Source of the DNA: Plantago major
Lineage: Eukaryota > Streptophyta > Magnoliopsida > Lamiales > Plantaginaceae
DNA length: 64,000 nt
Reading direction: 5' to 3'
NCBI GenBank assembly: GCA_026545765.1
Contig: CM048840.1
Span: 9,372,765-9,436,764, forward strand
A program made the position numbers and the translations under genes. Below are positions 32,492 to 44,883 of this stretch, one piece after another. Every line of letters begins with the position of its first letter. Position 1 is the first letter of the stretch. The notes beneath the pieces are model-generated. The model was not told where the DNA came from and made no database searches. It saw nothing but the letters and a program-made list of their open reading frames with translations.

Positions 32492-35400
32492 ATGATCATT
32501 TCATGGAATGTGAGGGGGTGTAATAAGATAGCTAAAATTAGGAAGATTGGCTCCCGTCTCCTTGTGCTGAAAGTGAATGTGGCTATCCTTATAAAAACAA
32601 GAATAAAAAAAGAAAAAAGCAAAAATGTGAGAGATAAGTTGTGTGGCAAGTGGATGTATGTGTGATTATCATGCTAATGGTAGAATGTGAATTATGTGGG
32701 ATCCTGGTAAAGTTATGATACAAGTGGTTGAAGGGGATGCTCAATTTTTGCATTGTAGAATGTATGGTATTGATGGGAGTTTTATAACATGGATTACTGC
32801 CATTCATGCTCTTAATCAGCTTGATGATGGAAGAAGATTATGGCTGAAACTAGAGAGACTGAGTCCTCCAAGAGCTGAGAGTTGGATGCTCATGGGAGAT
32901 ATTAACAATGTTTTAACTGCACAGGATAGGATTGGAGGTTCACTTATACATCAGAGTGAGTATTTTGATTTGGTTGATATGATGGACAAAGTGGGATTAC
33001 GTGAGGTGGATAGTATAGGTGATCACTATACTTGGCATAATAAGCATACTACTGATCCCATTTATTCTAGAATTGATAGAGTGCTGGGAAATATGTGCTG
33101 GTTTCAAACATTTAGTCATTTGCAAGTTGAGATCCATGATGCTAGTGTGTCTGATCATTCACTTTTATTGCTAAGAATGTTTAAAACTCCTAGTCAGCCT
33201 AGGAGGTCTTTCAGATTTATTAGTGGAGTTGTGGAGGTCCCAAATTTCTTATCAATAGTGCAGGACAAGTGGTCTGAGCATATTGAAGGTAGGGGGATGT
33301 ATGTTGTTTGGAGGAAGTTGAAAATACTACAACCAGTTGTGCACATATTGCAAAAGAGATTCTCAGGTATCAGAGAGAAGGTAGAACAAGCTAGAGGTAA
33401 ACTTCAGAAGGCTTAATCTGATTTATTGGCTGATAGAATGAATGTGGAACTGATTGAGAATGTGAAAGCTTGTACTACTGAAGTTCTCCATTGGAATGAT
33501 AGGGAAGAACATTTGTTGCAACAGAGATCAAAGATAGATTGGTTGAGGTTAGGTGATGGCAACAATGCATATTTTCATGCTTCTGTGAAAGCTAAAAATA
33601 GGCATACATGGGTTAAATGTCTGTAGAGAAATGATGGTAATATTGTAACAGAACAACATGAGCTTGAAGCTGAGGTTCTCTCTTTTTACACTGAGCTTGT
33701 GGGTACAACTGCAAATAGGATGGAAGGTATTGATGTAGCTGTCATGAGGAAAGGAGCACAATTGTGTATGGAGGATGCTAATTTTTTTAATTCAACCTGT
33801 GACAATCACAAAAATTACTGAAGCATTGAAGGGTATAGGAGATTTAAAGGCACCTGGATTAGATGGTTTCAATGCTAAGTTCTTTAGATCCACTTGGGGA
33901 GTAATAGGACCTGATGTTGTAAGAGCAGACAAGAATTTTTTGAGCACAATAGAATGTATGTTGCTGTGAATTGTAGTGTGGTGACACTTATTCCTAAAGT
34001 TGCAGATGCAAAGTTGGTGAAGGATTTCAGGCCTATATCTTGTTGTACCACTTTATACAAGATTGTTTCTAAAGTGCTAACTACTAGATTGAGCAAGGTG
34101 CTGCCTAAGATTGTGAATGAGAACCAGGCAGCTTTTATACCTGGACAACATATTCATAACCATATTTTGCTGGCTTATGAATTGGTGAGAGGCTATAGTA
34201 GGAAAACTGGAACTCCTAGGTGTATGTTGCAGATGGACCTTCACAAGGCCTGTAGAATGGAGTGCACTTAAATGGATTCTTAAGGAGCTGAGTTTTCCTC
34301 CAAAGTTCATCAACTGAATTATGATATGTGTAACTTCTGTGTCATACGGGTATGTGGTGAATGGCAATGTTACTCAGTACTTGAGGGAAAAAAGAGGGTT
34401 AAGACAGGGTGATCCCTTATCTCCCCTTCTTTTTGTTTTGGTTATGGAGTATCTATACAGGTTATTGCACGAATTGAAGAGTGTGCCTGATTTCAATTTC
34501 CATGCTAAGTGTGAGAAGTTAAGCATTGTCAATCTTAGCTTTGCAGATGATCTATTGTTGTTTGCTAGGGGAGATGTGAAGTCAGTAGAGTTGTTGATGA
34601 ATATGTTTAATCAGTTTTCTAGATCAACTGGTTTGAGAGTGAATCCAGCTAAACGTCAAACATATTCTGGTTCTGTGCCACTTGAGGATAAGAGATGCAT
34701 TCTAGAGATTACTGGTTTTGGTGAGGGTGCTTTACCTTTCAGGTATTTGGGAGTACCTCTTACTAGCAAGAAATTATATGTGGTGTAGTGTCAGCCTCTT
34801 ATTGATAAGATAGTTGGTAGGATAAGGCATTGGAGTGCTAAATTGCTTAGTTATGCAGGTAGGATTCAACTCATTAAGAGTGTGATCTTTGCTTTTGTGA
34901 ACTATTGGTTACAATGCTTTCTCCTCCCTAAATGTGTGCTCAGGAATATTGAAGCCATATGCAGATCTTTTCTATGGTCTAATAGTGCTGAAGTGACCAG
35001 AAAATCACCTGTGGCCTGGGATAAGGTTTTTTTTACCCAAACAGAATGGAGGTTTACAGATGATCTCTTTGCTTGATTGGAATAAGGCTTGTTTACTGAA
35101 GTTATCATGGAATCTGTGTGGTAAACAAGACAGTTTGTGGGTAAAATGGATTCATGTGTATTATATGCCTAAGGACAGAGTGTTAACTGGTGATATTCCT
35201 GTATCTAGTTCATGGATATTGAGAAATATAATGAAGTGTAGGCAGTTGATACAACATAATCCTGCTTGGGATAAAGTCATGATGCTACCAAGATATAAAA
35301 CTGGGGTGATCTACAAGCAGTTGAGAGGGGAAGTTACTAAAGTTGATTGGAGGAAGTTATTTTATGGGAACATAGCTAGACCAAGAGCACAGTTGGTGTT

Positions 35401-35800
35401 ATGGATGGCATGTCATGAGAGACTGGCTACTAGAGACAGACTGAGTCGTTTTGGTATGGTGGATACTGATCTGTGTTGCTTTTGTACACATATTGAGACT
35501 ATAGATCATCTGTTATTTGAATGCAATATTACATGCTTAATTTGGATGAAAATCCTGGCTTGGTTGAAGGTACAACATTCTCCTGGAGACTGGAAACATG
35601 AAAGAGCATGGGTGCAGAAAAACAGTCAAGGAAAAGGGGGGAGAGCTAAATTGCTGAAGCTAGCATTTACTGAGACTATTTATGAGATTTGGTTATTTAG
35701 GAATGAACATTGTTTTGGTAGGCCTGCTGGGAATTTTTGCTTAGCCCAGAAAATTATAGATATGCTTGTGTATAGGGCTTGGCTTATACCTGGACTTTAG
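32492..35800 (+). pseudogene. LINE ORF2 (endonuclease, RT)
   Basis: ATG 32492 starts MIISWNVRGCNK, the endonuclease N-terminus. It continues with ESWMLMGDINNVL, HYTWHNK, YSRIDRVL and SDHSLLLL. Reverse transcriptase shows VTLIPKVADAKLVKDFRPIS, QAAFIPGQHIHNHILL, GLRQGDPLSPLLFVLVMEYL and FADDLLLFARGD. The C-terminus has the zinc-binding module RPRAQLVLWMACHERLATRD. Stops or shifts occur near 32662, 33413, 33624, 33970, 34269, 34786 and 35074. The first catalytic motif is degraded (QMDLHKACR). Confidence 0.9.
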
Positions 35801-35933
35801 GCCCATGTTGGGTGCTTGATGTTGGGTTAAGTTTACTTAGTTGTTTTTGCATTTTCCTGGGCTAGATCTGTTGTTGGATCGCCTTTTGCTTTGTAGCTGT
35901 TTTTGGGATAATGAAAGTAAGCTTCTAGTTCCA

Positions 35934-35948
35934 AAAAAAAAAAAAAAA
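35934..35948 (+). repeat. LINE poly(A) tail
   Basis: A run of A ends the LINE and is followed by the target duplication (TTACAA). It marks target-primed reverse transcription. Confidence 0.85.
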
Positions 35949-38900
35949 TTACAAGCTCTAATGCAACTCCAACAAAATCAATTCATGATTAAAAAAACAC
36001 AATATGTCTTCTCCAATTGAATTTCAAGTCCTAATTCAACCCAACAAAATCAATCATAGTAAAAAACAACGATAACCAATCTTTATTCTCCATCTTCTCC
36101 AATGGAATTAAAACATATCAATTCGCAATAACCTAAACCCTAATTCAACTAAAAAAAAGGGCAATCGACAATATTACTTACTTTCATATACTCATCAATT
36201 ATTTGTAAGTAGGTGTCACGATAACACGCGTAGCATATTCTCACATTCTAGTCACATAGAAACAGCAACAGTGAAAAAAATTCCTTCAATCAAAGATGGA
36301 TCTAGAACTTGAACGTACATGAAACATGATAAATCGACCGATACACAACAATCGAAATGAGACAAATCCAGGTCTATAATCAAATTAGGTTCAAGAACTA
36401 AATCAACGTGAATTTAATGGTAAAGATGAAAAGAGGCTTACAATTGATGAAGACCTTAAGGAATGAAGAGGAAGACAGTTAATTCAATTGGGAAATGGAA
36501 GGAAAGTAACTTATTTAAAAACTCATACAGACTCTGTAGTTTTGCAAAATGTACCATACATGTGTTAACTATCCCAATTGTTGCATGTGGATTAGAGAGT
36601 CGGGCAGGGAAGCGAGGTGGGGCACCAGAAATGGTGGATTGTGGATGTAAAAGGCTTCTTGATTGAGGTGGTGGAGGTTTGCAACGTCCGACGAAAAGTT
36701 GGGTTTGTTTGGCGCCGTGTTGTTCCAGCGTAAAAGACAATAGAACCGCACTTTTTTAAAGTTGTTTTACGCTTTTGAATTTATTGGGCGTGTGTGTGTG
36801 CGTGCCACTCACTCATTGTATGACAATATCATACCAACAAGCTAAGACTTGTGTGGGCCAGTCAAGAGTAACCTCGCCGGTCCGATGGGCCGGGTCTTAA
36901 CCCATTAATGGTCGAGGCGTTACACCCATGAGGTGCATGAATAAGTCAATTATTTGAAAAGTTATTGAATGTCCATAATCCCGTTAGTGTTTTCCTCGAT
37001 ATGACTTTGCTTATCAAATGCTAATTGATCAATTAGACCAGATGTAGATGGTCTTGAAACCATATTGGGTTAGGACACAGTGAAAACCGAGCATTTACTA
37101 CCACACCGTTAAGATTAGCTGAATGACTCAAATTAGTATTGTCAATATACTCTAGAGCATACTTGAAAGTACATGGGTTAACGTACAAATAAATAAAATA
37201 TTCTTATTTTTTTTCAAATGTAATATTTCAAATATGTTATGTATATCATAGCAGGATTATTTGATGAAAAACATTAGTCCAAGTGTTTGGGTTGTTGTTT
37301 AAAATGTCCAGGTAACTTTTATCATGTTTTTGAAGGTTTTGGTGTCAAATTGCAATTTCATATTTTATGGTGTACAATGCTGCATGCAAGTTAATATTAA
37401 TGTATTAATTTTCATTTTCAACAAACTCATTTTGAGATTAGGATTCCAATTCGAATTCATCTCATAGCTAATAACTAACAAAGTTTCCTTATCTTAGGAA
37501 AGCTGATTAAAGACCAATTAGTATTCGAAGAGATAAAATGATAAGATAAAATCTCCTCCAAATATTGTAAAATCCCGAAATTTTATTGGACAAACTACTT
37601 ATTTTATTGAGCTGAATAATTATTTGGACCTGAGTTGATGCACATGATTTTATTAGTTACTATATTATGGATCCATAAATTGAGACGGGCCACGATAATT
37701 TCATTGGATTGGGTTTGGACAAGAGTAAGAGCCCATAACATTGTACTAAAGAGCTATTGATGATTAGGCCCGAGTTCGAGTGAATTTGTTTATGTATATA
37801 AATCGATGTTTATTAGGTTATAGTTCTCTCCGTGTGGACTATAAGCCGGTTGGTTATATATCGAACTTTCGTGAGACTAACAATTGAGATGTTAGATTTA
37901 TATTCATTCTTGTTTTGTCTTTTACTGTGCTATTTAGGATACGTACGAGATTTTCATGGATTTATTGAGTTTCCATGAAAATTAATTGATAGGATTTTGG
38001 ACCTTAATCAATTCGGTTATGTTAATTATGTCTACTGAGCAACTTTGAGACTTCAATCCGTGGGGATCTGTTTTGGTTTATTTGTCCACGAGATGGTGAG
38101 ATAACGTGAAATCAGAACACATACAAGACGACAAGTGACAAAGTACAAAAATTTGTGATTAATAGATTAGTTTTAACAAATATATAATGAACATGTTTAT
38201 AAATACTTTTGTTGAATTGCTCACTAATTATGTTATGTAAAATAGTCTATGTATTTATTCACCTGACGTGCTATCTATTATCTATTAATGATCCATTGCC
38301 TTTATGATTTATACTTGTTATGGCCACAAGCTCCAAACATAATTACGTTTTGTACGATCAACCTTTGTATAGATCTTGTAGTCCGTACAACATGTGAAGT
38401 TATTATCATTGTCATGACAATCAATAACGACAAAGTCCGTATTCAAGAATAACTTATCGTTTTAATGGAACTAAAACTAATTAAGATATAACATATCTTT
38501 AAATATTAAGGAAAATGATGTAGTCAAATAAGTTTTCATTGCGATAGAGCAAAATACATTATAATTTTGTAAAAATAGGAAATGAATACACTTTTTCTTT
38601 AATGTTAACAAAAGCTGATTTCTACATCATTCACATTTTTCTATGAATATATATAGAAACCATTCATTAGTTGTAGTTATTATAAAACACAAGTCTATAT
38701 TATTCACAACTTTTGCTCTTATGCATGTTTGATAATTCAATTATTTGTGCTTGTTGTTTTCATTGTTGCTGTTGATGTTATTCTCTTGTTACTTTCTATG
38801 CTAATATTATTACCTATGTCGATATTGTATCTTTGTTGGCGAAGGCAAAACTACAAACTCTTGTTGTATTACTTTAAGTTGTTGCAATTGCAGAAATGCA

Positions 38901-39346
38901 CTTTCCATATTTTTCTCGAATATGATTTGATTTTAAAATTTGGATTACTTTTTAAAAGTTGCCATTCATTACATGAAATACAAAATACATTTAAAATAAG
39001 AGTGGTTCGAGAGATAAATCCGGACTGATTGAGCATAAATATCTCATAAAATAAATAAAGAAAACTTATCCAATACGATCGTGTCTTTTGAACTTATCGA
39101 CCAAAAATATTTTAACCCTACTTAAAGATGACCAACGTGCATTTCAACCGAATCAATGGTTCTTATCTCGTGGGTGCATCCTAAATTTCAAATTATAAGT
39201 AATTGAATCTTAAATGTTACACCATCGTACTGGAAATTTGAACTTCTCTACCATTTGTGAATTTAATTGCAATAGGACAAATTGCTAGCTAGCACCGTAC
39301 CATACTTCAGATAAAATGCAATAAATGCTCGTAATACCCGAACGTG
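35949..39346. other. Host intergenic or intronic stretch
   Basis: AT-rich, with no convincing gene. Read on the minus strand, 36740 to about 36445 looks like a 5' UTR exon ending at a GTAAGC donor, with pyrimidine-rich sequence after it; this is weak. Around 37600-38130 there is GC-richer text that may be a fragment of an old element. No RNA gene was recognised. Confidence 0.5.
38729..39028 (+). CDS. Hydrophobic small ORF, doubtful
   Basis: A 99-codon frame opens after a possible TATA box (about 38646) and 38690-type leader sequence. Its first 50 residues are almost all hydrophobic (FVLVVFIVAVDVILLLLSML), compatible with a signal or membrane segment. The rest shows no cysteine pattern or family. 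A chance AT-rich frame is as likely. Confidence 0.15.
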   Translation: MIIQLFVLVVFIVAVDVILLLLSMLILLPMSILYLCWRRQNYKLLLYYFKLLQLQKCTFHIFLEYDLILKFGLLFKSCHSLHEIQNTFKIRVVREINPD

Positions 39347-39354
39347 TATATAAG
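39347..39354 (+). promoter_or_regulatory. TATA box of the bZIP gene
   Basis: TATATAAG lies 117 bp before the bZIP ATG, followed by a C/A-rich leader (AACACACTCACACACCCC) typical of plant 5' UTRs. Transcription would start near 39380. Confidence 0.65.
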
Positions 39355-39470
39355 AAGGCTTCACTCGCTCAACACACTCACACACCCCTCAACAAAGCTA
39401 TTGGGAAGGGTTTTCTCATCTATTTAACTTTCCATCAATTTTTCCAAACCTGTTCTTTCTTTCTCTTCAA

Positions 39471-40474
39471 ATGTCGAGACCAATGAATTGCTTGGCATTA
39501 CCACCTCTACCCTTCTCACCAACTTTGCATACCGGTACACCAAAAAACTCAAGATCCATCATTTTAGATAAGGCGGTAGAAGAGGAACTACGCCATGGAG
39601 GTCGTGGTTGTGGCCCAACAGATATGAAGAAGCTGAGAAAGTTAGTAAACCATTATTTACTTCTTTATATTCATTACATGCATACTAAACGTCTGTGCTT
39701 GCTTTTGAGAGGAAATATTTGAAAAACTAATACTTTTATTGTTTTTGTTATAGAACTATTTCGAACAAGATTTCTGCTCGAAATTATAGAAAGAATTTGG
39801 TTGAACGTCCCATTGTTCTATTAGAACAAGTGAAAAATTTAGAGGTAACACTTTTGTGGCTATTAATATACTTTCCTCCACGCATATTAAAAACTTATGG
39901 CGCATAATGAAATTTTCGTTTTCTTCTAACTTGGGTTTCCAATTACAATGAATCTAGAATTTCATAGCAAATCTAGCTCTACAAGTACAGTGGCACGAGG
40001 GGCAGCGAAGTTTATTTCAGATGGAAAATGACGCCCTCCTAATGGAACTTGAGAAGCAGTCATGCGCAATGCAACTTCGCGAAAGTAATTTTTTTGCGCA
40101 ATAGTCAGTAGTTTTCTTAGTTATCATGTATAGACAAAAAAAAAAAAAAGTTGTGTTAAGCTAATGTTCTAACTAACCAAAATCTCTCAATACAAAATTA
40201 ATTTGCAGGGAAAGCAAAAGCCTTGCAAGAGGAAATCAGAATGTTGAATGAGGTCATGCAAGCTCAAGAAGGAACTGCAGGGTCAGATTTGAACTCAAAC
40301 TTCTATAAAAAACGCATGTCTAACGATATGGTGGCGTCTACATCTACCAACTATCTGGCTATGGGGTTAGTTGAGCCAGCCAATGTTCAACCGAGTGAGG
40401 TGGTGGAAGAAGACATTGATCTATACATGAATTGGGATGGAGTGGACTTGGAGGAGGTCAAATTTACTTTTTGA
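39471..40474 (+). CDS. bZIP transcription factor, bZIP34/61-like
   Basis: Exons 39471-39640, 39754-39844, 39958-40084 and 40209-40474 join to 217 codons; all introns are GT-AG. The basic region is ISNKISARNYRK with N61 and R69 in N-x7-R spacing, and Leu at 79, 86 and 93 start the zipper exactly ten residues after R69. Beyond it, EGQR (101-104) and MENDAL (109-114) align by memory with plant group E/I bZIP proteins of the bZIP34/61 kind. The protein would bind DNA in the nucleus as a dimer. It is shorter than most relatives, the basic region lacks the usual Arg pairs, and P76 lies in the hinge. The C-terminus is acidic (EEDIDLYMNWDGVD). Confidence 0.85.
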
Positions 40475-41481
40475 TATAATTAATAGAGCTATTGTTGTTT
40501 GAAATGGCATTGATCTTTCAATTCACTTGTAAGAGAATATTCCTTAGAGTCTCAAAGCTTTATGATGCGATTTATCTAACATAAATGGAATATTTCTTAG
40601 TTAAAAGATAATCCATATGCTTTGGTACTTTTGCATTACAAATGTTGATGCATTTTTCTTATATCAATGTGCCATATCTTAAGGATAATGATACAAATAT
40701 AGTAGAAATGATAATGCCAAAATCAATTTTACCTTTAAAGAATTAATATGTGTCACATAATGAGTTATAAGTGTCACAAATAATTTAAATTACTCCGTCA
40801 TTATCATTTTCGCCCTAGCATTATCACCAACCATGTCTTAAAGCCTATTTACTGATTAATCATTGCTTCCAAATAAATATTGAGTTTGATGAGTTCGTTA
40901 AGCTGGCTAGCTATATATTAGCTAAAACAAGAATTTTTCTAAATTTCATTTCTGATTTTAACTCGAGCAATAAATGCATTAATTATTCCCCATAAACATT
41001 TATGGTTGTATTTTTTGCAAAAGATTTTAAGAATGATTGGTATTATATATTTGGGTGGTTGAACCCATTATAAAAAAAAGTAATAAATTTAAAGGGGAAT
41101 ATAATGAAATGAGTGGGCCATTCAAAAATTAAAAAAGTAAATACATAATGAGATGGACGAAGCATTATGTTAAGCTTTTAATGTCATTTAATATAACCTT
41201 ATATAATGGTGTGTTTAAAATAGTTGGTTATGTTAAAATAATGCTTCAAAATAAATAATTAGTTGAGTTTGATAAGCTCGTTGAGCTGGCTAGCTATGTA
41301 TGAACTAAAACAAATACTTTTTTTTTTAATTTCATTCCTAATTTAACTCGATCAATAAATGCATTAATGCATTTCTCATAAATCATTTACGTTTGCCTTC
41401 TGAATAATTTGTTAAGAATTTGTGGTGATATATGGGTGGCTAAACCAATTAATAAAATTTTCTAAAAAAAGAAACAAATAA
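40475..41481. other. bZIP 3' flank with tandem duplication
   Basis: No second gene. About 200 bp at 40867-41075 recurs, diverged, at 41242-41457. Shared words include GCTGGCTAGCTAT, AATAAATGCATTAAT and GGGTGG. The last five bases (41477-41481, AATAA) are the likely target duplication of Copia-B. Confidence 0.6.
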
Positions 41482-42917
41482 TGTTGGGAATATCTGTTAG
41501 TATTTTGATCACTCATCATATGTTCTTATCTTAGCCAGAAAGGTGATTAAGTACTCTTGGTTCACTTGAACATTGTATAAGAGGGAATCACTGAGTATGA
41601 TTAGTCTAGTAAATCTTGTATTAAGATTATAGGTCTCTGAGTGTAATTTTTATTTCAAGAAGACCATGAAGATCAATCCTAGCAATGGAACTTTTCTAAA
41701 GATTAGAAGACTGAAGATTGCACAAGGTTTATGAAGACATAAAGGTTTAGTCTAACTCAGAAAGACTATGTCCTTAATCCTTTCTTAAGTATATTAACTT
41801 ACTTTCGAAATATGATTCTGGACATATGACATCATGAGTATGGAGCATGCAAGCCATCAGAAAGACTCATGTAACCGTTGAGACTAAAGGACAATGAACA
41901 GTACTATGCATTAAATGCATCGGCAGAAATGCTGCAAAAAGCAAGTCCTCACAAGAGATAGTGACTTCTGAGTACATAGTTCAAGATGTAAACGGATATA
42001 ATTTGATAGAGAGCACAACGGATACAATTCAAACGCCTCTCAAATTTATCTATATATATCATACACTTAGATGCTTGAAATACATACCTTAGAACGCTCT
42101 ATCTTGCAAACTTACCATCAAGCAAAGTATTCTCTCAAGCACTCTACTACCTTTCTGAAAGCTTTCTGTTGCTTGACGAATCACTAGTAGTTCTAAGTTG
42201 TCCTGAACCTTAACAAGAGATTGTTATTCGTCAAAGAGTTGAACTATCAGATACCCTTTCTGAAGCTCATTCCCCAGAACGGACACCAATTACTTGGGTC
42301 AGTAAAGAGCAAACTGCCATCCACTGAACAAGTGTATTAAGTAGTCTTGTTCAATTAGGCTCTCTGAAAACATAACTGAAAATTTATACGAGAAGCCTCT
42401 CTGACAAACCTTATAACCAACACCATCAAGGCGTGGAGTAGAGGAAGTACTTGATTTGGAAAATCAGGGAATAACTCCAAGGTTATCTGAGTAGAGGAAG
42501 TACTTAGCTCTAGGAGCTGGGGAATAACTCAGGGGGAACATTTGGTTGGGAACCATTTGTTTAGGAATCTTAGAATAGGATTATTGTAAGGTGAACTCAA
42601 TTATCTGTTCTAGTGAATTCTAGGTCTCAGAAAGACCGAAGTGGATTAGTTGGAGGATTACGCCACCTCCAGATACCACTATACTTGCTGTGTTATTTAC
42701 CTTTCTGTATTTACATTTCAGCAAAGCGCACACACACACACACACACTTATTGTTTCTACACTTACCTATCTTAAAGTCTTCCGCGCTCTGAATTTAAGT
42801 ATCAAAAACCCCCAGGTTTCTGAGAAACTGTGTTTATCGACAAAAGTTTTAAAAGACTATTCACCTCCCCCCCCCCCCCCCGCCTAGTCTTTTACTTTGC
42901 CTTTATCTGGACCAACA
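41482..42917 (+). repeat. 5' LTR of Copia-B
   Basis: Starts TGTTGGGAATATC and ends GGACCAACA, in reverse orientation to the Copia-A LTRs as printed. Two leader repeat units lie at 42435-42530. A CA microsatellite (42730-42748) and a C-tract (42867-42881) are present. The 1436-bp length is shorter than in Copia-A and -C, partly from fewer repeat units. Confidence 0.9.
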
Positions 42918-42919
42918 AG

Positions 42920-42931
42920 TGGTATCAGAGC
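42920..42931 (+). promoter_or_regulatory. Copia-B primer-binding site
   Basis: TGGTATCAGAGC follows the LTR by two bases, as in Copia-A. Confidence 0.92.
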
Positions 42932-43034
42932 AGGAGGTTCACAAGCCTTCTGCACTGAACCTAGATCCCCAGATAGGTGAAGAAACTTTGTCCCTCTCTG
43001 AGGACTATATAATTTGTGTGTTAAGTGTGCAGGT

Positions 43035-44053
43035 ATGTCTCTGAGTGATGCGCCCATTCTGAAGCCAGAAAACTACGAGAAATGGAAGAACAACATGATG
43101 CTCCATCTGGAGGCCATTAGTGACGAAATGATCTATGTCATCAATGAAGGGCCTATCAAAATCAGACAACTCAAACAATTTATTGAGGTTTCTGATGGAA
43201 GAAAAGCCTCAGACAAGGAAGATGAAAGCGAGGATATGGCTGCTAGTGATAGTGGTCATGTTGCTCGTGGAAGCATTGTGTATGAAGACAAGCCAAGAGA
43301 GCTCTGGACATCTGAAGATGCCAAGAGACCGATTGGATGGTCAAGCTCATAATATCATCATCGGATCGACACATACATTAAGCGTAGGGTGCTAAAGCAG
43401 TGAAAGTTGTGCGGATTGATTGAAGAAATCGTAGCCGGGCCCGAAAACTAAAGAAAACAAGTTCAAGTTCTTAAATTGAAATTCCAAAACTTGAACAAGG
43501 TCCCACCGAAACTCGGAAGAACTTGATTTCAGATTTACTCTGATGAGTGATATGGCTGCACTTGGTGAAAGCAATAGATACTCCCAATCAGAAAAGATTA
43601 AGACTATTGTCAGAAGTCTCAATCACAACTGGGAACACACTAAGTTGTTTTTTTTCAATCAAGGGATGCCAAATATTACTCCAGTAGAGCTCTTCTCTCA
43701 TCTTGCTCACATCAGACTATGAGACAACTCGGAGAGAACAAGCAATTTGAAAAGTTGCAAAGTGTTGCTCTAGTTTCTCAAGGTTCTTCTGAAAAGAAGG
43801 ATACCAAAGATGCATCTGAAGAAAATGCTCTTGCAGTAAGACACATGAAGAAATTTGTGAGTCAAGAGATTGAGAGAAGAAAAGCTAAAGAAAAGCTGAA
43901 AAAGCATCTTGGCCCAAACTATCATCAGTACAAGAACATACAAATGAACAACTCTCTGAACACCCCATTCGGAAGGTATTAATCTTGAGAAATAGGAAAT
44001 GATATCTGCTTCTATTGTCAAAAGCCTGGTCACTTCAAGAGAGATTGTCCTGC
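43035..44053 (+). pseudogene. Copia-B gag N-terminal half
   Basis: ATG 43035 starts MSLSDAPILKPENYEKWKNN. The gag core is broken near 43350-43540, where several small indels shift the frame. It is recognisable again near 43540-43700 (the region of MSDMAALGES) and at 43719-43982 (NALAVRHMKKFVSQEIERRK). The zinc knuckle CFYCQKPGHFKRDC lies at about 44006-44050. Confidence 0.8.
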
Positions 44054-44278
44054 TTTAAACAAGCTCAAGACAGGTGATAAGAAAGTCAGAAGAAATTTCA
44101 AGAGAAATCAAAGGGCCTTACTGACTGAAGAAAGGAAGAAAATTCAAATTCAACTTGATGCTCTAGACATTGAGACAGATTCTGAAGATGGAGATTCAGA
44201 TGACTCAAATCTACCATCACCAGAATTGTGTGGAATCACCCACGATGTAATCGACTTCGGCCTTAAGAAGAATGAAAT

Positions 44279-44860
44279 GTGGAGTTCTTTGAGATTCGGT
44301 CGGACATCTCCAACATTGAAATGTGTCTTATGGCTGATGAGGTAACTAACAATTCACAATTTCTGTACTATGAGAGTGATGATGGAATTGAGGATCTGGA
44401 GTTGGTCAAGAGTGAAACTAGTAAGGCTTCTGAAGAACGCATTCAGAAAGCCAAAGGTGTTCGAAATGGCATTGGCTATCGTGCTATTGGAAAAGTTCTT
44501 CTACAACAATATAAGGAAGGACAAGAACAATGGCGCAAGGCTGATATTGCACATAGCAATAGACAGAAGTGGAAGAAATCTCAAGCCACTGAAAAACTGA
44601 ATGCCAGAGCTAGAAGGAACCTGGCCAGAAAGGCTAAGTTTGCTGAAAAGCAACCCCAGAAACCCAGGATCCAGAAAGCACCAAAGGGAACACCTAGAAA
44701 CACCCCAAGAAGGAAGATTGAGATCAAAATTACTGATTTTATTACATCTCCTTCTGATCAAGATAGACAAAAACAAACTCCCAAGAAATTCACTAAAATG
44801 TGGATTCCTACTGGAAGAATGTTTAGTCTAAATGGTTCTATCTCTGAAGCAAGAACCTAA
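44279..44860 (+). pseudogene. Copia-B gag C-terminus, coil deleted
   Basis: 193 residues: SDISNIEMCLMADEVTN, then a direct jump from EDLELVKSE to ETSKASEERIQ, where Copia-A has about 240 more residues of coiled coil. The basic tail (KLNARARRNLARKAKFAEKQ) is kept. The frame closes at TAA 44858 before pol. Confidence 0.8.
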
Positions 44861-44883
44861 CTCCTGTTTCCTGTTTTGTGTAG

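Larger units (their letters stand above)
31148..35948 (+). mobile_element. L1-type LINE, full length but dead
   Basis: The element runs from about 31148 to a poly(A) tail (35934-35948) and is flanked by AAATTACAA at about 31139-31147 and 35946-35954. It encodes ORF1 (31208-32201) and ORF2 with endonuclease, reverse transcriptase and a zinc-binding reverse-transcriptase-like C-terminus (32492-35800). Layout and tail match plant L1 LINEs. Many frameshifts and stops break both ORFs. Confidence 0.92.

Noticed and set aside
36456..36740. Minus-strand 94-codon frame as a protein
   Set aside because: Composition and context fit a 5' UTR or spacer better; no domain or homologue recognised.
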